This document shows positions 50,628 to 58,734 of a stretch of DNA of 64,000 nt, piece by piece. Location: NCBI RefSeq assembly GCF_000330885.1, contig NC_020059.1, positions 1,601,001 to 1,665,000 on the forward strand, read 5' to 3'. The first letter of the stretch is position 1, and every line of letters starts with the position of its first letter. Made by a program: the position numbers and the translations under genes. Under the pieces are notes generated by a model. It worked only from the letters and a program-made list of their open reading frames with translations, ran no database searches and was not told the DNA's origin. The stretch comes from Rhizobium tropici CIAT 899. Its GTDB lineage: Bacteria > Pseudomonadota > Alphaproteobacteria > Rhizobiales > Rhizobiaceae.

Positions 50628-50648
50628 AAAGCGCCATTTTGGCGCTTT
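50628..50648. terminator. Hairpin after the cold-shock gene
   Basis: Perfect 9-bp stem AAAGCGCCA/TGGCGCTTT with a TTT loop, 33 bases after the stop codon. Weak T-tract. Confidence 0.5.
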
Positions 50649-50680
50649 GATGCTGCTGGTATAATTGGTGAAAAATCGAG

Positions 50681-50706
50681 AAAGCCCGGATCTGCGGGCT
50701 TTTTTG
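50681..50706 (+). terminator. Intrinsic terminator at the host/prophage boundary
   Basis: AGCCCG/CGGGCT stem followed by TTTTTTG. It lies between the cold-shock gene and the integrase, so the phage edge (attL) must be close. It may be host or phage DNA. Confidence 0.75.
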
Positions 50707-50763
50707 TTGCCTGCTGCGTCTTCTGTGTCCATATTGGCAACCAAGAGGTTTATGGTATGGAAT

Positions 50764-51924
50764 ATGGTAAGCAACAAGCTCACAGACTCCAAAATCAAGG
50801 CGATTAAGAAGCCAGGCATGTATTCGGACGGCGATGGCCTCTACCTTCGCATGCACGCCGGCGGAAGTAAGTCGTGGTTCTTTGTTTATACGAGGGACGG
50901 GAAGCGACGAGAGCTTGGTCTTGGCGGCCTTGCAGGTATTGCGCCTGTGTCTCTGGCTCTGGCACGGCGCAAGGCGGAAGAGCTTCGGACGAAGTTGGCG
51001 CATGGACAAGATCCACATGCGGACAAAGTTGCCGCGAAGGTAGCGGCAGAGAGGACGTTCCGAAAAGTTGCGGAACTGTTCATTGCGGATCGGGATGATT
51101 GGACACCGCATACTCGCAAAGAATGGGAGCATCATCTTTATGAGCACTCTGCGGCACTGGCTGACAAGCAGATCGACGCTCTTACCACGGACCTCATCGA
51201 GGAGACCCTCAAACCCATTTGGGAAAAGCGGCCGGCAACTGGCCAACGGGTCAGAGGAAAAATCGAGTCGGTTTTAGACTATGCCGCCGCGAAGGGGATG
51301 CGCACGGGAGATAACCCGGCGCGCTGGTCTGGTCACCTGGAGCATCTTCTCACCAAAGCTGGACGGGTTACCGGCGCGAATCATAAGGCGCTGAGCTATT
51401 CAAATGTGCCTGCCTTTCTGTCTTCGTTGGGCAGTAGTGTCATTGAGCGCCTTATTCGGTTCATCGTGTTCACCGCCGTTCGTAGCGGTGAGGCTCGTCT
51501 AGCCGAATGGAAAGAGATCGATCTCGGCGCTAAGATTTGGACTATACCGAAAGAGCGGACAAAGACTGGGCGGGAATTGATTGTTCCGCTCACAAATCAA
51601 GCAATTGCCTCGCTACCAGAGCAAGGCGAAGGCCTTGTTTTCACTCAAGATGGCCAAGCATTATCGATAATGGCCATGCCCAATTGGATCGGGAGGAACA
51701 AGTCGGGCATCACGATGCATGGCTTTCGATCGGCGTTTCGTGACTTCGCCGGTGACAAGACTGAATTCCCCAGAGAAATCGCCGAGATGGCACTCGGTCA
51801 TAGGATCGGCAATGCTGTCGAACAGGCCTATCGACGTGGCGATGCGCTTGACAAGCGCCGAGCGCTGATGACGGATTGGGCGGATTTCCTCAATAAGCAT
51901 TCCAGTTCTGGCCCGATTGGCTGA
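50764..51924 (+). CDS. Prophage tyrosine integrase
   Basis: 386 residues. The N-terminal arm-binding domain (KLTDSKIKAIKKPGMYSDGD) is of the DUF4102 type, followed by the core-binding domain and catalytic domain. Catalytic residues are visible: R240 (FTAVRSGEA), H319 and R322 (HGFRSAF), H346 (LGHRIG) and nucleophile Y356 (EQAYRRGD). ATG at 50764; the frame extends 99 bases upstream. It marks the left edge of the prophage and reads inward. Confidence 0.94.
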   Translation: MVSNKLTDSKIKAIKKPGMYSDGDGLYLRMHAGGSKSWFFVYTRDGKRRELGLGGLAGIAPVSLALARRKAEELRTKLAHGQDPHADKVAAKVAAERTFRKVAELFIADRDDWTPHTRKEWEHHLYEHSAALADKQIDALTTDLIEETLKPIWEKRPATGQRVRGKIESVLDYAAAKGMRTGDNPARWSGHLEHLLTKAGRVTGANHKALSYSNVPAFLSSLGSSVIERLIRFIVFTAVRSGEARLAEWKEIDLGAKIWTIPKERTKTGRELIVPLTNQAIASLPEQGEGLVFTQDGQALSIMAMPNWIGRNKSGITMHGFRSAFRDFAGDKTEFPREIAEMALGHRIGNAVEQAYRRGDALDKRRALMTDWADFLNKHSSSGPIG

Positions 51925-51959
51925 CTATCAATGGCAGCAGCGACGCGGAAAAACCGTCC

Positions 51960-52475
51960 TCAGGCAAGCTCAGCCAACGTAACGACGTGAACCTCCTGAT
52001 CTTCTTGCACGGAAATCGGCCAGGTCGCCAAGGCTGCATGATCTTTTGTTCTGATTAGTACGGTATTGCCAGGGAGAGGTGTAATTCGAGGATCAACCCA
52101 AAGGTGGTGGCCATCGACACGTACGGCATAGCAATTGGAAACGTTCGGTGCGGCAAATCCAACGGCAAACTGTTCGACTATGATGGATTCGCTTGAGCCT
52201 CTTCCCATGAGGGGAGCACCAATATTCGGAAGCTTAGTAGTTCCGGTGCTTGCCTTGGCTTCATCTGCGAGTTCAGACATTTGATCGACTGAAATCTGAA
52301 GAAATTCCGCCAATGCTGCATACATCTTCGGCCGTGGCACTACGCCGGCCTTCCAACTTGAAAAGGCTTGCTGTGAGAATCCGTATTTTGCGCCAAGCTC
52401 GCTCTCCGTCATGCCTCTCCTATTTTGCTCGTTGAGGAGCATTTGAGTGAGCCTCGTCCTTTTGGGTCTATTCAT
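51960..52475 (-). CDS. Phage CI-type repressor (Xre HTH + S24-like domain)
   Basis: 171 residues. N-terminal helix-turn-helix (MTESELGAKYGFSQQAFSSW at about 22-41). The C-terminal part resembles the S24/LexA fold (YAVRVDGHHLWVDP...PLPGNTVLI), but the usual catalytic Ser of GDSM is His in GHHL. It likely keeps lysogeny by binding the palindromes just upstream. It is transcribed away from the divergent early operon. Confidence 0.85.
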   Translation of the reverse strand: MNRPKRTRLTQMLLNEQNRRGMTESELGAKYGFSQQAFSSWKAGVVPRPKMYAALAEFLQISVDQMSELADEAKASTGTTKLPNIGAPLMGRGSSESIIVEQFAVGFAAPNVSNCYAVRVDGHHLWVDPRITPLPGNTVLIRTKDHAALATWPISVQEDQEVHVVTLAELA

Positions 52476-52484
52476 TTTACCATC

Positions 52485-52513
52485 TTGACAAATTTGTAAA
52501 GTTGTACTATAGC
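52485..52513 (+). promoter_or_regulatory. Rightward early phage promoter
   Basis: TTGACA (52485-52490) and TATAGC (52508-52513) with a 17-base spacer. The -35 box overlaps the first operator palindrome, so repressor binding would block it. Confidence 0.65.
52486..52499. promoter_or_regulatory. Putative repressor operator 1
   Basis: TGACAAATTTGTAA with perfect core ACAAATTTGT, 10 bases upstream of the repressor start codon. Confidence 0.6.
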
Positions 52514-52539
52514 TATATCGATTTTGGTGGCAATCGCAA
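52512..52539 (-). promoter_or_regulatory. Candidate leftward repressor promoter
   Basis: On the reverse strand TTGCGA and TATAGC are separated by 16 bases, placing transcription toward the repressor between the two operators. Weaker than the rightward promoter. Confidence 0.4.
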
Positions 52540-52554
52540 CCTTGATAACCACCT

Positions 52555-52568
52555 TAACAAATTTGTTA
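52555..52568. promoter_or_regulatory. Putative repressor operator 2
   Basis: TAACAAATTTGTTA is a perfect 14-base palindrome with the same core as operator 1; the centres are 69 bases apart. Confidence 0.6.
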
Positions 52569-52591
52569 TCATAGTCAATGCGAGATGCCGG

Positions 52592-52801
52592 ATGAAACAC
52601 GCCAACGACAATATTCCGATATTGATAAGCCTTAACGACGTCTGCCAACTAACTTCGCTCAGCCGTACGATGATCAACCGCCTTCGTTCAGAAGGCCGCT
52701 TTCCAGGGGCGGCAGACTTGGGGGATAGACGGGTCGCTTTCGTCCGAACTGAAGTACTTCAGTGGATCGAGAGCAAGATAGCCTCTCGTGCCATCGCCTA
52801 G
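52592..52801 (+). CDS. AlpA/MerR-type HTH regulator or excisionase-like protein
   Basis: 69 residues: SLNDVCQLTSLSRTMINRLRSEGRFPGA is the AlpA-type winged helix, followed by AFVRTEVLQWIESK. Such proteins serve as excisionases or activators in temperate phages. ATG 52592 places the HTH correctly; the frame continues upstream through the operators. It is the first gene of the rightward operon and has ANDN near its N-terminus. Confidence 0.8.
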   Translation: MKHANDNIPILISLNDVCQLTSLSRTMINRLRSEGRFPGAADLGDRRVAFVRTEVLQWIESKIASRAIA

Positions 52802-52881
52802 CGGCCGACCACGCTTAATAAAATCTGGGTCAAAATATCAACGTTACCACGACGACCGGCCAACGCCGGCGAAGGAGATCT

Positions 52882-53979
52882 GTGATCAAGAATTTTGCGT
52901 CTATTGATTGGGACGAGTTCGATGATGGAAATGAAACTTTCCGGTCCATCTCTGGTCATCTGACCGCGCACGCCTCGCAGAGAGAGCCGCGCCATAAATA
53001 TTGGAAAATGCCTGGATGGGTCGGCAGTGGTGACCTGACGGCCATCTTCGGGCCGAGCGAGGCAGGTAAGTCTGTATTCTCGGTCGACCTTGCTTGCCGT
53101 CTTGCCGCGGGGTGGGATTTCGGTGAGCGCAAAGACGGACCTCAACACAATGTTTTGTACATTGCGGCAGAGCGTGGTGATCAGGTCAAACGCCGCGTCG
53201 ACGCCTTCGTAAAGCATCACGGCGGCGAACCTTTCAGCAACTTGCTGATTTACGATGGTCCGATCGACCTTTGCGAGGAGAACTTCCTTCGCGCCGTGAT
53301 ACGGGCGGCGTCCTGGCATTTCCCCGATGAGTACGGCGCGGAAGTCGTGATCATCGATACGCTAGCTGCGGCAATGAGCGCGTCGGACAGCCACCCAGAC
53401 GCCATGCACAGGGCGGTAAACAGCCTCACGGACGCCGTTCGCCACGGCAACCCTGAAGGGCTGTGCTCGGTCGTGGTGGTGCATCACTCTCCTATTAGCG
53501 GCGAAGCGCGCATGCGCGGCGCCGGGCAGCTGCAGGGCGCCGCTGACATGACCATCCACGTCACGCGCAAACGTGACGTCTCGGTTGCGAAGGTAGCCAA
53601 AAACAACGAAAGCCCTGACCGACCTACGCGCAGTTATAGGATGGAGACCGTTAGTCTTGGCCGTGATCGTCCTGAAGATCCCGAAACTACGGCGCCTGTC
53701 TTGGTTGCAGAAGCCGCCGCGACAAGTGTCACAGATGAGCGTGACATGTCACGCGTCAGAAGCCATACGAAGGCTATGGAAACGCTGCGTCAGGCGATTG
53801 CCGCCAACGACAACAAGCCGGTGACAGAAAGTCAGTGGCGATCTGCGGTTTATCAGGCTGCGGAAGGGATATCGGAAGCCGGAAAACGCAAGCGCTTCGA
53901 GCGGGACCGTAGGATTCTCGGGTCTAGCGTCACCGTATTAGACGGATTTTTTAGCGTGACAGAACGTGACGTAGCGTGA
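52882..53979 (+). CDS. RepA-like AAA ATPase (phage replication)
   Basis: 365 residues. RecA-fold ATPase with Walker A GPSEAGKS (57-64) and Walker B EVVIIDT (Asp159), resembling plasmid RepA hexameric helicases. Motif RMRGAGQLQGAADM is typical of this family. GTG start with GAAGGAGA upstream. Its last codons lie in GTGAC repeats that continue past the stop. A replication role is inferred from fold and from those repeats. Confidence 0.8.
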   Translation: MIKNFASIDWDEFDDGNETFRSISGHLTAHASQREPRHKYWKMPGWVGSGDLTAIFGPSEAGKSVFSVDLACRLAAGWDFGERKDGPQHNVLYIAAERGDQVKRRVDAFVKHHGGEPFSNLLIYDGPIDLCEENFLRAVIRAASWHFPDEYGAEVVIIDTLAAAMSASDSHPDAMHRAVNSLTDAVRHGNPEGLCSVVVVHHSPISGEARMRGAGQLQGAADMTIHVTRKRDVSVAKVAKNNESPDRPTRSYRMETVSLGRDRPEDPETTAPVLVAEAAATSVTDERDMSRVRSHTKAMETLRQAIAANDNKPVTESQWRSAVYQAAEGISEAGKRKRFERDRRILGSSVTVLDGFFSVTERDVA

Positions 53980-54112
53980 CGTAGCGTGACGTAGCGTGAC
54001 GTTTGTCACGGTTGAAAATCTTGTCACAACACGGGCGTCAACGTGACAAAAACAGCGTGACAATACCTACCCCTTTAGGGGGTAGGTTGTCTCGCGTTGT
54101 CACGGTGTCACG
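53953..54112. repeat. GTGAC repeat cluster, possible phage replication origin
   Basis: Four consecutive units end in CGTGAC at 10-base spacing (53970-54000; three are identical GTAGCGTGAC), with further GTGAC and inverted GTCAC copies on both sides, about 16 in 53725-54112. A perfect 9-bp hairpin lies at 54065-54087 (ACCTACCCC/GGGGTAGGT). Iteron-like repeats next to a Rep gene fit an origin. Confidence 0.55.
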
Positions 54113-54151
54113 CCCCGCAGTGATGTCGGAGCAAAGGGTTTTGGAGATTAA

Positions 54152-54361
54152 ATGATCAGAGCCAGAGTTCAAAATATTGGTGGGCCGTTCCCCGGTGTCG
54201 GCGCTGCCCCCGAAATGACACGCGACAAGGTGCTGCCTGCGGATGGCAGGGCAGCATTCGAGAAGCTAAACGACGCCGTATCGACCAGCGGTGTCCTGAT
54301 AAACTTCGGATCGTTCGTGCCGGCGAATGACAATGATAAGCAAAAGGCGGATGCGGCTTGA
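54152..54361 (+). CDS. Small early phage protein, unknown
   Basis: 69 residues with no recognised domain; ends with VPANDNDKQKADAA. TTGGAG lies before the ATG. Its stop overlaps the TTG start of the next gene, which supports it being a real gene. Confidence 0.6.
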   Translation: MIRARVQNIGGPFPGVGAAPEMTRDKVLPADGRAAFEKLNDAVSTSGVLINFGSFVPANDNDKQKADAA

Positions 54362-55494
54362 AACATCGCGACTTTTCCGAACTGGCCACGCTGTTGGCTG
54401 AGCGCATCGCAACACCGGCTAAGGCTGCAAAGCCGACCCCCGCCAAAGTCCGCCAGCCTGCCAACGACAACAAGCCGGTGCCGGATGTTCTCGCCTGGCC
54501 TGCACTCGAGCGTCTCGCTTATCGCGGCGACAAGGTGCGTCTTTTTGCTCTCCGTCATTGGCGTGACCTTTGCTTTCCGCGCCAAATGGAAGTCACCGCT
54601 GACGAGGAGCAATACGACCCAGAAGCTACTATCGAGACACGTCCATCAGAAGCCGAGCTGTTGGGCGCGGTCGGCTGGAAAGTGGTAGGGAAGGAACGGT
54701 GGAACCACACTGGAGAAATTGTGAACGTGTATTCTAGGTCTGCCGAAGCTCGGCCCATATACACCACAAAAATCGTCGCCCGGAAGTCAGGCGGTCTGCA
54801 CCGCGCGCTTGATGCGCGTATCGGTGAGCTAACATTCACTGATGGCAAACTGATGCAGTGGGGTGTAACAGCCAAGGGGCGAGCATTGCGGCCCGATGAG
54901 CGCCGACGAGGTGAGAAGGGCGGCTCAAGCGCAGGGCGCACGGACGGCGAGGTTTGGTCATACCTCAAGCTGAAGGGGGCCGCCTCACCGTTTCGCGCTG
55001 AGCCCTATCTTAGGCCCATTTCGTCCCAGCCGGCGAGCCGCGAGTACTACACGCCATCACCTGCCGCTCACAAGGGACGCAAATTACTCGAGGAGCTTGG
55101 TATCGATGGCTCCGTCTGTTTCGATAAGTTGCCGTTCAAAGCAACGCGTTGCCCTGATGCACTCGCGGCGAATGCGCTTTGGTTAGGGGGCGTTAAGCAG
55201 CCAAAGCCGACCGCATCAGAGCCAGCGGGAAAGGAGCCGGAATTTGTTAGGCACATTGAGGCCTCGTATTATGTCGACCATCTTCGGCTCAAATTGGGAG
55301 ACCACGCAAAAGTGCTGGATCTGGCAATCAGCGATGGCACGGCGGCAGAGATTGGAGCCGCGATGGGTCTTGCTCCTGCCTATGCAGCAAAGCGAGGCGC
55401 AGCTCTGATCGACGAGGCGATCTATAAGCTGATCGAGGTCGACGAGACGGCACGGGCCGATTTCGAAAAAATTCCGGAAAAAATTGCGGCGTAG
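54358..55494 (+). CDS. Early phage protein of unknown function
   Basis: 378 residues from TTG 54358, coupled to the preceding stop (TTGA overlap). Ala/Pro-rich N-terminus with PANDNKPV, a basic central region (RPDERRRGEKGG) and a helical C-terminus with IGAAMGLAPAYAAKRGAALIDEA that resembles a helix-turn-helix. No family recognised. It is followed by a terminator and the tRNA pair. Confidence 0.65.
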   Translation: MKHRDFSELATLLAERIATPAKAAKPTPAKVRQPANDNKPVPDVLAWPALERLAYRGDKVRLFALRHWRDLCFPRQMEVTADEEQYDPEATIETRPSEAELLGAVGWKVVGKERWNHTGEIVNVYSRSAEARPIYTTKIVARKSGGLHRALDARIGELTFTDGKLMQWGVTAKGRALRPDERRRGEKGGSSAGRTDGEVWSYLKLKGAASPFRAEPYLRPISSQPASREYYTPSPAAHKGRKLLEELGIDGSVCFDKLPFKATRCPDALAANALWLGGVKQPKPTASEPAGKEPEFVRHIEASYYVDHLRLKLGDHAKVLDLAISDGTAAEIGAAMGLAPAYAAKRGAALIDEAIYKLIEVDETARADFEKIPEKIAA

Positions 55495-55548
55495 TGTCCA
55501 CTCAACGGCATGCTCAAACCGTATATTTATGAAGGGCCATGAAACCCG

Positions 55549-55574
55549 ACAGCCGCCTTGTGCGGCTGTTTTCA
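55549..55574 (+). terminator. Terminator of the early phage operon
   Basis: Perfect 8-bp stem ACAGCCGC/GCGGCTGT with a CTTGT loop followed by TTTTC. Confidence 0.75.
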
Positions 55575-55738
55575 TTTGAGGCGCCGAATTTGCGCGGACG
55601 CTATGGGCTCGCTTGCGATGCCGGGACAGCCTCAAAACACATCACCTGGCGCTGCCTACTCCAGCGACGGGCGATCGTGCGGCGAGTAGAGCCATGGCGC
55701 GCTTAGCGCATGTGGTTCCTCGCCGCTTTTGGTTTCTT

Positions 55739-55815
55739 CTGGGTGTGGCGCAGACTGGTAGCGCACGTGATTTGGGATCACGGGGTCGCAGGTTCGAACC
55801 CTGCCACCTAGACCA
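55739..55815 (+). tRNA. Phage tRNA-Pro(UGG) carrying G3:U70
   Basis: 77 bases with a full cloverleaf. Acceptor CTGGGTG pairs with CACCTAG, which makes pair 3:70 a G:U wobble (G at 55741, T at 55809). The anticodon loop is TTTGGGA with TGG; all five pairs of the anticodon stem are Watson-Crick. Discriminator A73 and CCA are encoded. ProRS elements (C1:G72, A73, G35, G36) are also present, so the tRNA could be charged by both ProRS and AlaRS. Confidence 0.93.
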
Positions 55816-55819
55816 ATAT

Positions 55820-55899
<80 letters not shown>

Positions 55900-55911
55900 C
55901 CATGGTGATAC

Positions 55912-56193
55912 ATGGCCAATAGCGAATATCACCATCTATACAAAAGCGCGCGCTGGCGCGGCATGCGCCATGAGCAACTTTCCATTCAGCCGTTATGCGA
56001 ATGGTGCCTCGAGCGCGAAGAGATAACCGCCGCAACTGAGGTGCACCATGCCACCCCACATAGAGGCGATCTATCTTTGTTCTGGTCTGGGCCATTCGTG
56101 TCGACCTGCAAACCATGCCACTCATCACGAGGCCAGCTCGAAGACCACGGTAAGATCGTGGTTCGGTACGGCGCTGATGGATGGCCGATTTAG
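55912..56193 (+). CDS. HNH endonuclease
   Basis: 93 residues. HNH nuclease of the kind next to terminase genes in HK97-type phages, where it assists packaging. Motifs: zinc-type PLCEWCLE, EVHHATPHRGD (catalytic His) and CKPCHSSRGQ. It precedes terS by 194 bases and the late promoter. Confidence 0.9.
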   Translation: MANSEYHHLYKSARWRGMRHEQLSIQPLCEWCLEREEITAATEVHHATPHRGDLSLFWSGPFVSTCKPCHSSRGQLEDHGKIVVRYGADGWPI

Positions 56194-56250
56194 TTGATGC
56201 GTTGAATGAATATTTCTTCACAAATATCTGAATTATCTTGCACTATTAGT

Positions 56251-56279
56251 TTGACAAACGACGACATACCTGCCATAAT
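56251..56279 (+). promoter_or_regulatory. Strong sigma-70-type promoter for the packaging/head operon
   Basis: TTGACA (56251-56256) and CATAAT (56274-56279), exactly 17 bases apart, in an AT-rich gap 109 bases before terS. No gene overlaps it. Confidence 0.7.
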
Positions 56280-56387
56280 GAAGGGTTTGCCTGGGAGGGG
56301 TGGGTCGAATCTTGCCGACCGCGCCGTCAAGGTACCGGCGGACCCCATCCGTACACAACGCCACAATTCAAATGTTGAGGTTGCGTC

Positions 56388-56786
56388 ATGCCGAGGCCAC
56401 GCACGCCGCGGTCGAAAGCTGCTGTCACCGGCGCCGACAAAAAGAACAAGGGACGCTTTGAGGCGCGCAACGAGCCTTTGGTTAGCGATGATCTTGGTGA
56501 TCCGCCAGACTGGATTGTTGATGGCGAAACCAACAAGGCAAGGGAAGCGTGGCAGACGCTGCGCAAGGAAATCCCTTGGCTCAACTCAAGCCACCGAATC
56601 CTGGTGGCCACGGCAAGCAACATTTTGGGGCGCATGATCGCCGGTCAGGACTGCGGTGTGCAAGCAATGAATCTGCTTAGGCAGTGCCTGGGCCAGATGG
56701 GTGCGACGCCTGCCGACGCCAGCAAGGCCGGAGCTAAACCAGATGGCGAAAGCAAAGATCCGGCAGACGAGTTCTTCGACGAGTAG
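56388..56786 (+). CDS. Terminase small subunit
   Basis: 132 residues, P27-like: PPDWIVDGETNKAREAWQTL followed by a helical body and an acidic tail. It binds the packaging site and recruits the large subunit. It overlaps the large-subunit start by 44 bases, typical of a terS-terL pair. Confidence 0.8.
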   Translation: MPRPRTPRSKAAVTGADKKNKGRFEARNEPLVSDDLGDPPDWIVDGETNKAREAWQTLRKEIPWLNSSHRILVATASNILGRMIAGQDCGVQAMNLLRQCLGQMGATPADASKAGAKPDGESKDPADEFFDE

Positions 56787-58716
56787 AAAGAGCCAATCAG
56801 CCGCAATTCCTGCGCACTTCAATCCAAAGTATCCCACCGGCCCCGTTGATGAATACGCCGAGAAGGTCATCAACGGTGATATAGTAGCTGGGCCGCACGT
56901 TCGCAATGCCTGCCGCAGGCACAAAGACGATCGACTGAACGGTCCAAGCCGCGGCATCCATTGGGACCCGGAAGCTGCCGATAGGGTGCTGCGCTTTTTC
57001 CCGGCAGTGCTGCGCCTGAACGGGGGGCAGTTCGAAGGGCGGCCTTTTTACCCGCACATCTCGCAACAGTTCAAGATTGGCTCTATTTTCGGATGGAAGC
57101 GTGTCGAATCTGACGGCGCAATCCTGCGACGCTTTCGACGCGCCTATATCGAGGAAGGCAAGGGCAACGGGAAGTCTCCGCTGGCCGCAGGCATTGGGCA
57201 TTACTGCCTAACGTCTGACGGGGAGGCGGCTGCCGAGATCTATGCGGCTGCGGCGAACAAGGATCAGGCATTCGTCCTGTTTCGCGATGCTGTTGCGATG
57301 TACGAGCAGTCGCCGGCGTTGAAGTCGAAGTTGACGCCATCGGGCGGCAATCCTGTCTGGAACCTGTCTTACCTCAAGCGGCGCTCATTTTTCCGGCCGA
57401 TATCGCGCGAAGGTGCACACAGCGGCCCGCGCCCGTATATCGCGCTCTGCGACGAAATTCACGAGCATCCAGATGGCAAGGTCATCGAGATGCTTGAGCG
57501 CGGTTTTAAATTCCGCCGGCAACCGCTGCTGTTCATGATCACGAACAGCGGCAGTGATCGCAATTCGATTTGCTGGGACGAACACCAGCATGCCGTGAAG
57601 GTAGCCGCAGGCACGCAGACGCCTGACGATGATTTCACCTATGTTGGCGAAGTCATCGACGACACGACGTTTTCATATGTCTGCGCGCTCGACAAAGACG
57701 ACGATCCTTTTACAGACCCGACCTGCTGGCAAAAAGCAAACCCGCTCTTCGGCATTACGCTGAAGCATGACTATCTGGCAGGCGTCGTCAATCAGGCAAA
57801 GGACATTCCGTCCAAGCGTAACGGCATTCTGCGTCTGCATTTCTGTGTATGGACTGAGGCGGATACCGCCTGGATACCGCGGCCGCTGCTCGAAAAGGTG
57901 ATGGTCGACTTCGACCCATATGTTGAGCATCAGGGTACAAAGATCGCCGCAGCCGGCCTGGATTTGTCTGGCGCCAAGGATTTGACAGCGGCCGCCTTTG
58001 CGATCGAGACTGGCACCAAGCGCGTGAAGCGCGAGGACGGCACGGAAGCGGATTTGCCGACTTACGATCTTTGGATCGAGGCATGGACACCGCGCGACAC
58101 GATGGACGAGCGTTCGAAGCAGGACCATGTGCCTTATCGGCTATGGAATGAGACGTTCCACACAGGAACCACACAACCGTACATCAACGCGCCGGAAGGT
58201 GCGCGCATACGCTACGATCACGTCGCGGCTTTGTTCGCAAGGCTGAACGCTGAGCATGGCATTGCCATGCTGGCATATGACAAATACGCATTCGACAAAT
58301 TCGAGCAAGAGCTCGATGAATACGGCGTCGAGATCAAAACTGTCGCGCACCCACAGGGCGGCAAGAAGCGCGCAAAACCAGACGAAGAGAAAGTGCAGGC
58401 GGCGAAAGACGCCGGCCTAGACCCCCCTCTCGGACTGTGGATGCCGGGCAGTGTCGCTGCGCTGGAGGCGCTTATTCTCGAAGAGCGCGTGCGGCTGCGC
58501 AAGTCGCCTGTCCTTCTTGGTGCATTGATGGGTGTGGCGATCGAGACCGATCCACTCATGGGCAACCAGTGGTTCTCGAAAAAGAAATCTACGGTTCGTA
58601 TCGACCCAGCCGTTGCTTGTGCAATGGCGGTTGGCGCTGCGGTCGACGGATTTGTTGAGATCAAGCCGGCGGCCAGCCCTTGGGAAGATCCTGAATTTCA
58701 GCTGGCAACGCTATAG
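56743..58716 (+). CDS. Terminase large subunit
   Basis: 657 residues from ATG 56743 (CCGGAG 8 bases upstream). ATPase with a Walker A-like GKGNGKSPLAAG near residue 138 and ALCDEIHEHPDGKV near 230 as Walker B, then a nuclease domain with LDLSGAKDLTA near 407. Powers DNA packaging in HK97-type phages. Confidence 0.93.
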   Translation: MAKAKIRQTSSSTSRKSQSAAIPAHFNPKYPTGPVDEYAEKVINGDIVAGPHVRNACRRHKDDRLNGPSRGIHWDPEAADRVLRFFPAVLRLNGGQFEGRPFYPHISQQFKIGSIFGWKRVESDGAILRRFRRAYIEEGKGNGKSPLAAGIGHYCLTSDGEAAAEIYAAAANKDQAFVLFRDAVAMYEQSPALKSKLTPSGGNPVWNLSYLKRRSFFRPISREGAHSGPRPYIALCDEIHEHPDGKVIEMLERGFKFRRQPLLFMITNSGSDRNSICWDEHQHAVKVAAGTQTPDDDFTYVGEVIDDTTFSYVCALDKDDDPFTDPTCWQKANPLFGITLKHDYLAGVVNQAKDIPSKRNGILRLHFCVWTEADTAWIPRPLLEKVMVDFDPYVEHQGTKIAAAGLDLSGAKDLTAAAFAIETGTKRVKREDGTEADLPTYDLWIEAWTPRDTMDERSKQDHVPYRLWNETFHTGTTQPYINAPEGARIRYDHVAALFARLNAEHGIAMLAYDKYAFDKFEQELDEYGVEIKTVAHPQGGKKRAKPDEEKVQAAKDAGLDPPLGLWMPGSVAALEALILEERVRLRKSPVLLGALMGVAIETDPLMGNQWFSKKKSTVRIDPAVACAMAVGAAVDGFVEIKPAASPWEDPEFQLATL

Positions 58717-58734
58717 CTGCGGCAAGGTTATTTG

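Noticed and set aside
53953..54010. CRISPR array at the short tandem repeats
   Set aside because: Units are 10 bases without spacers; they are simple tandem repeats.
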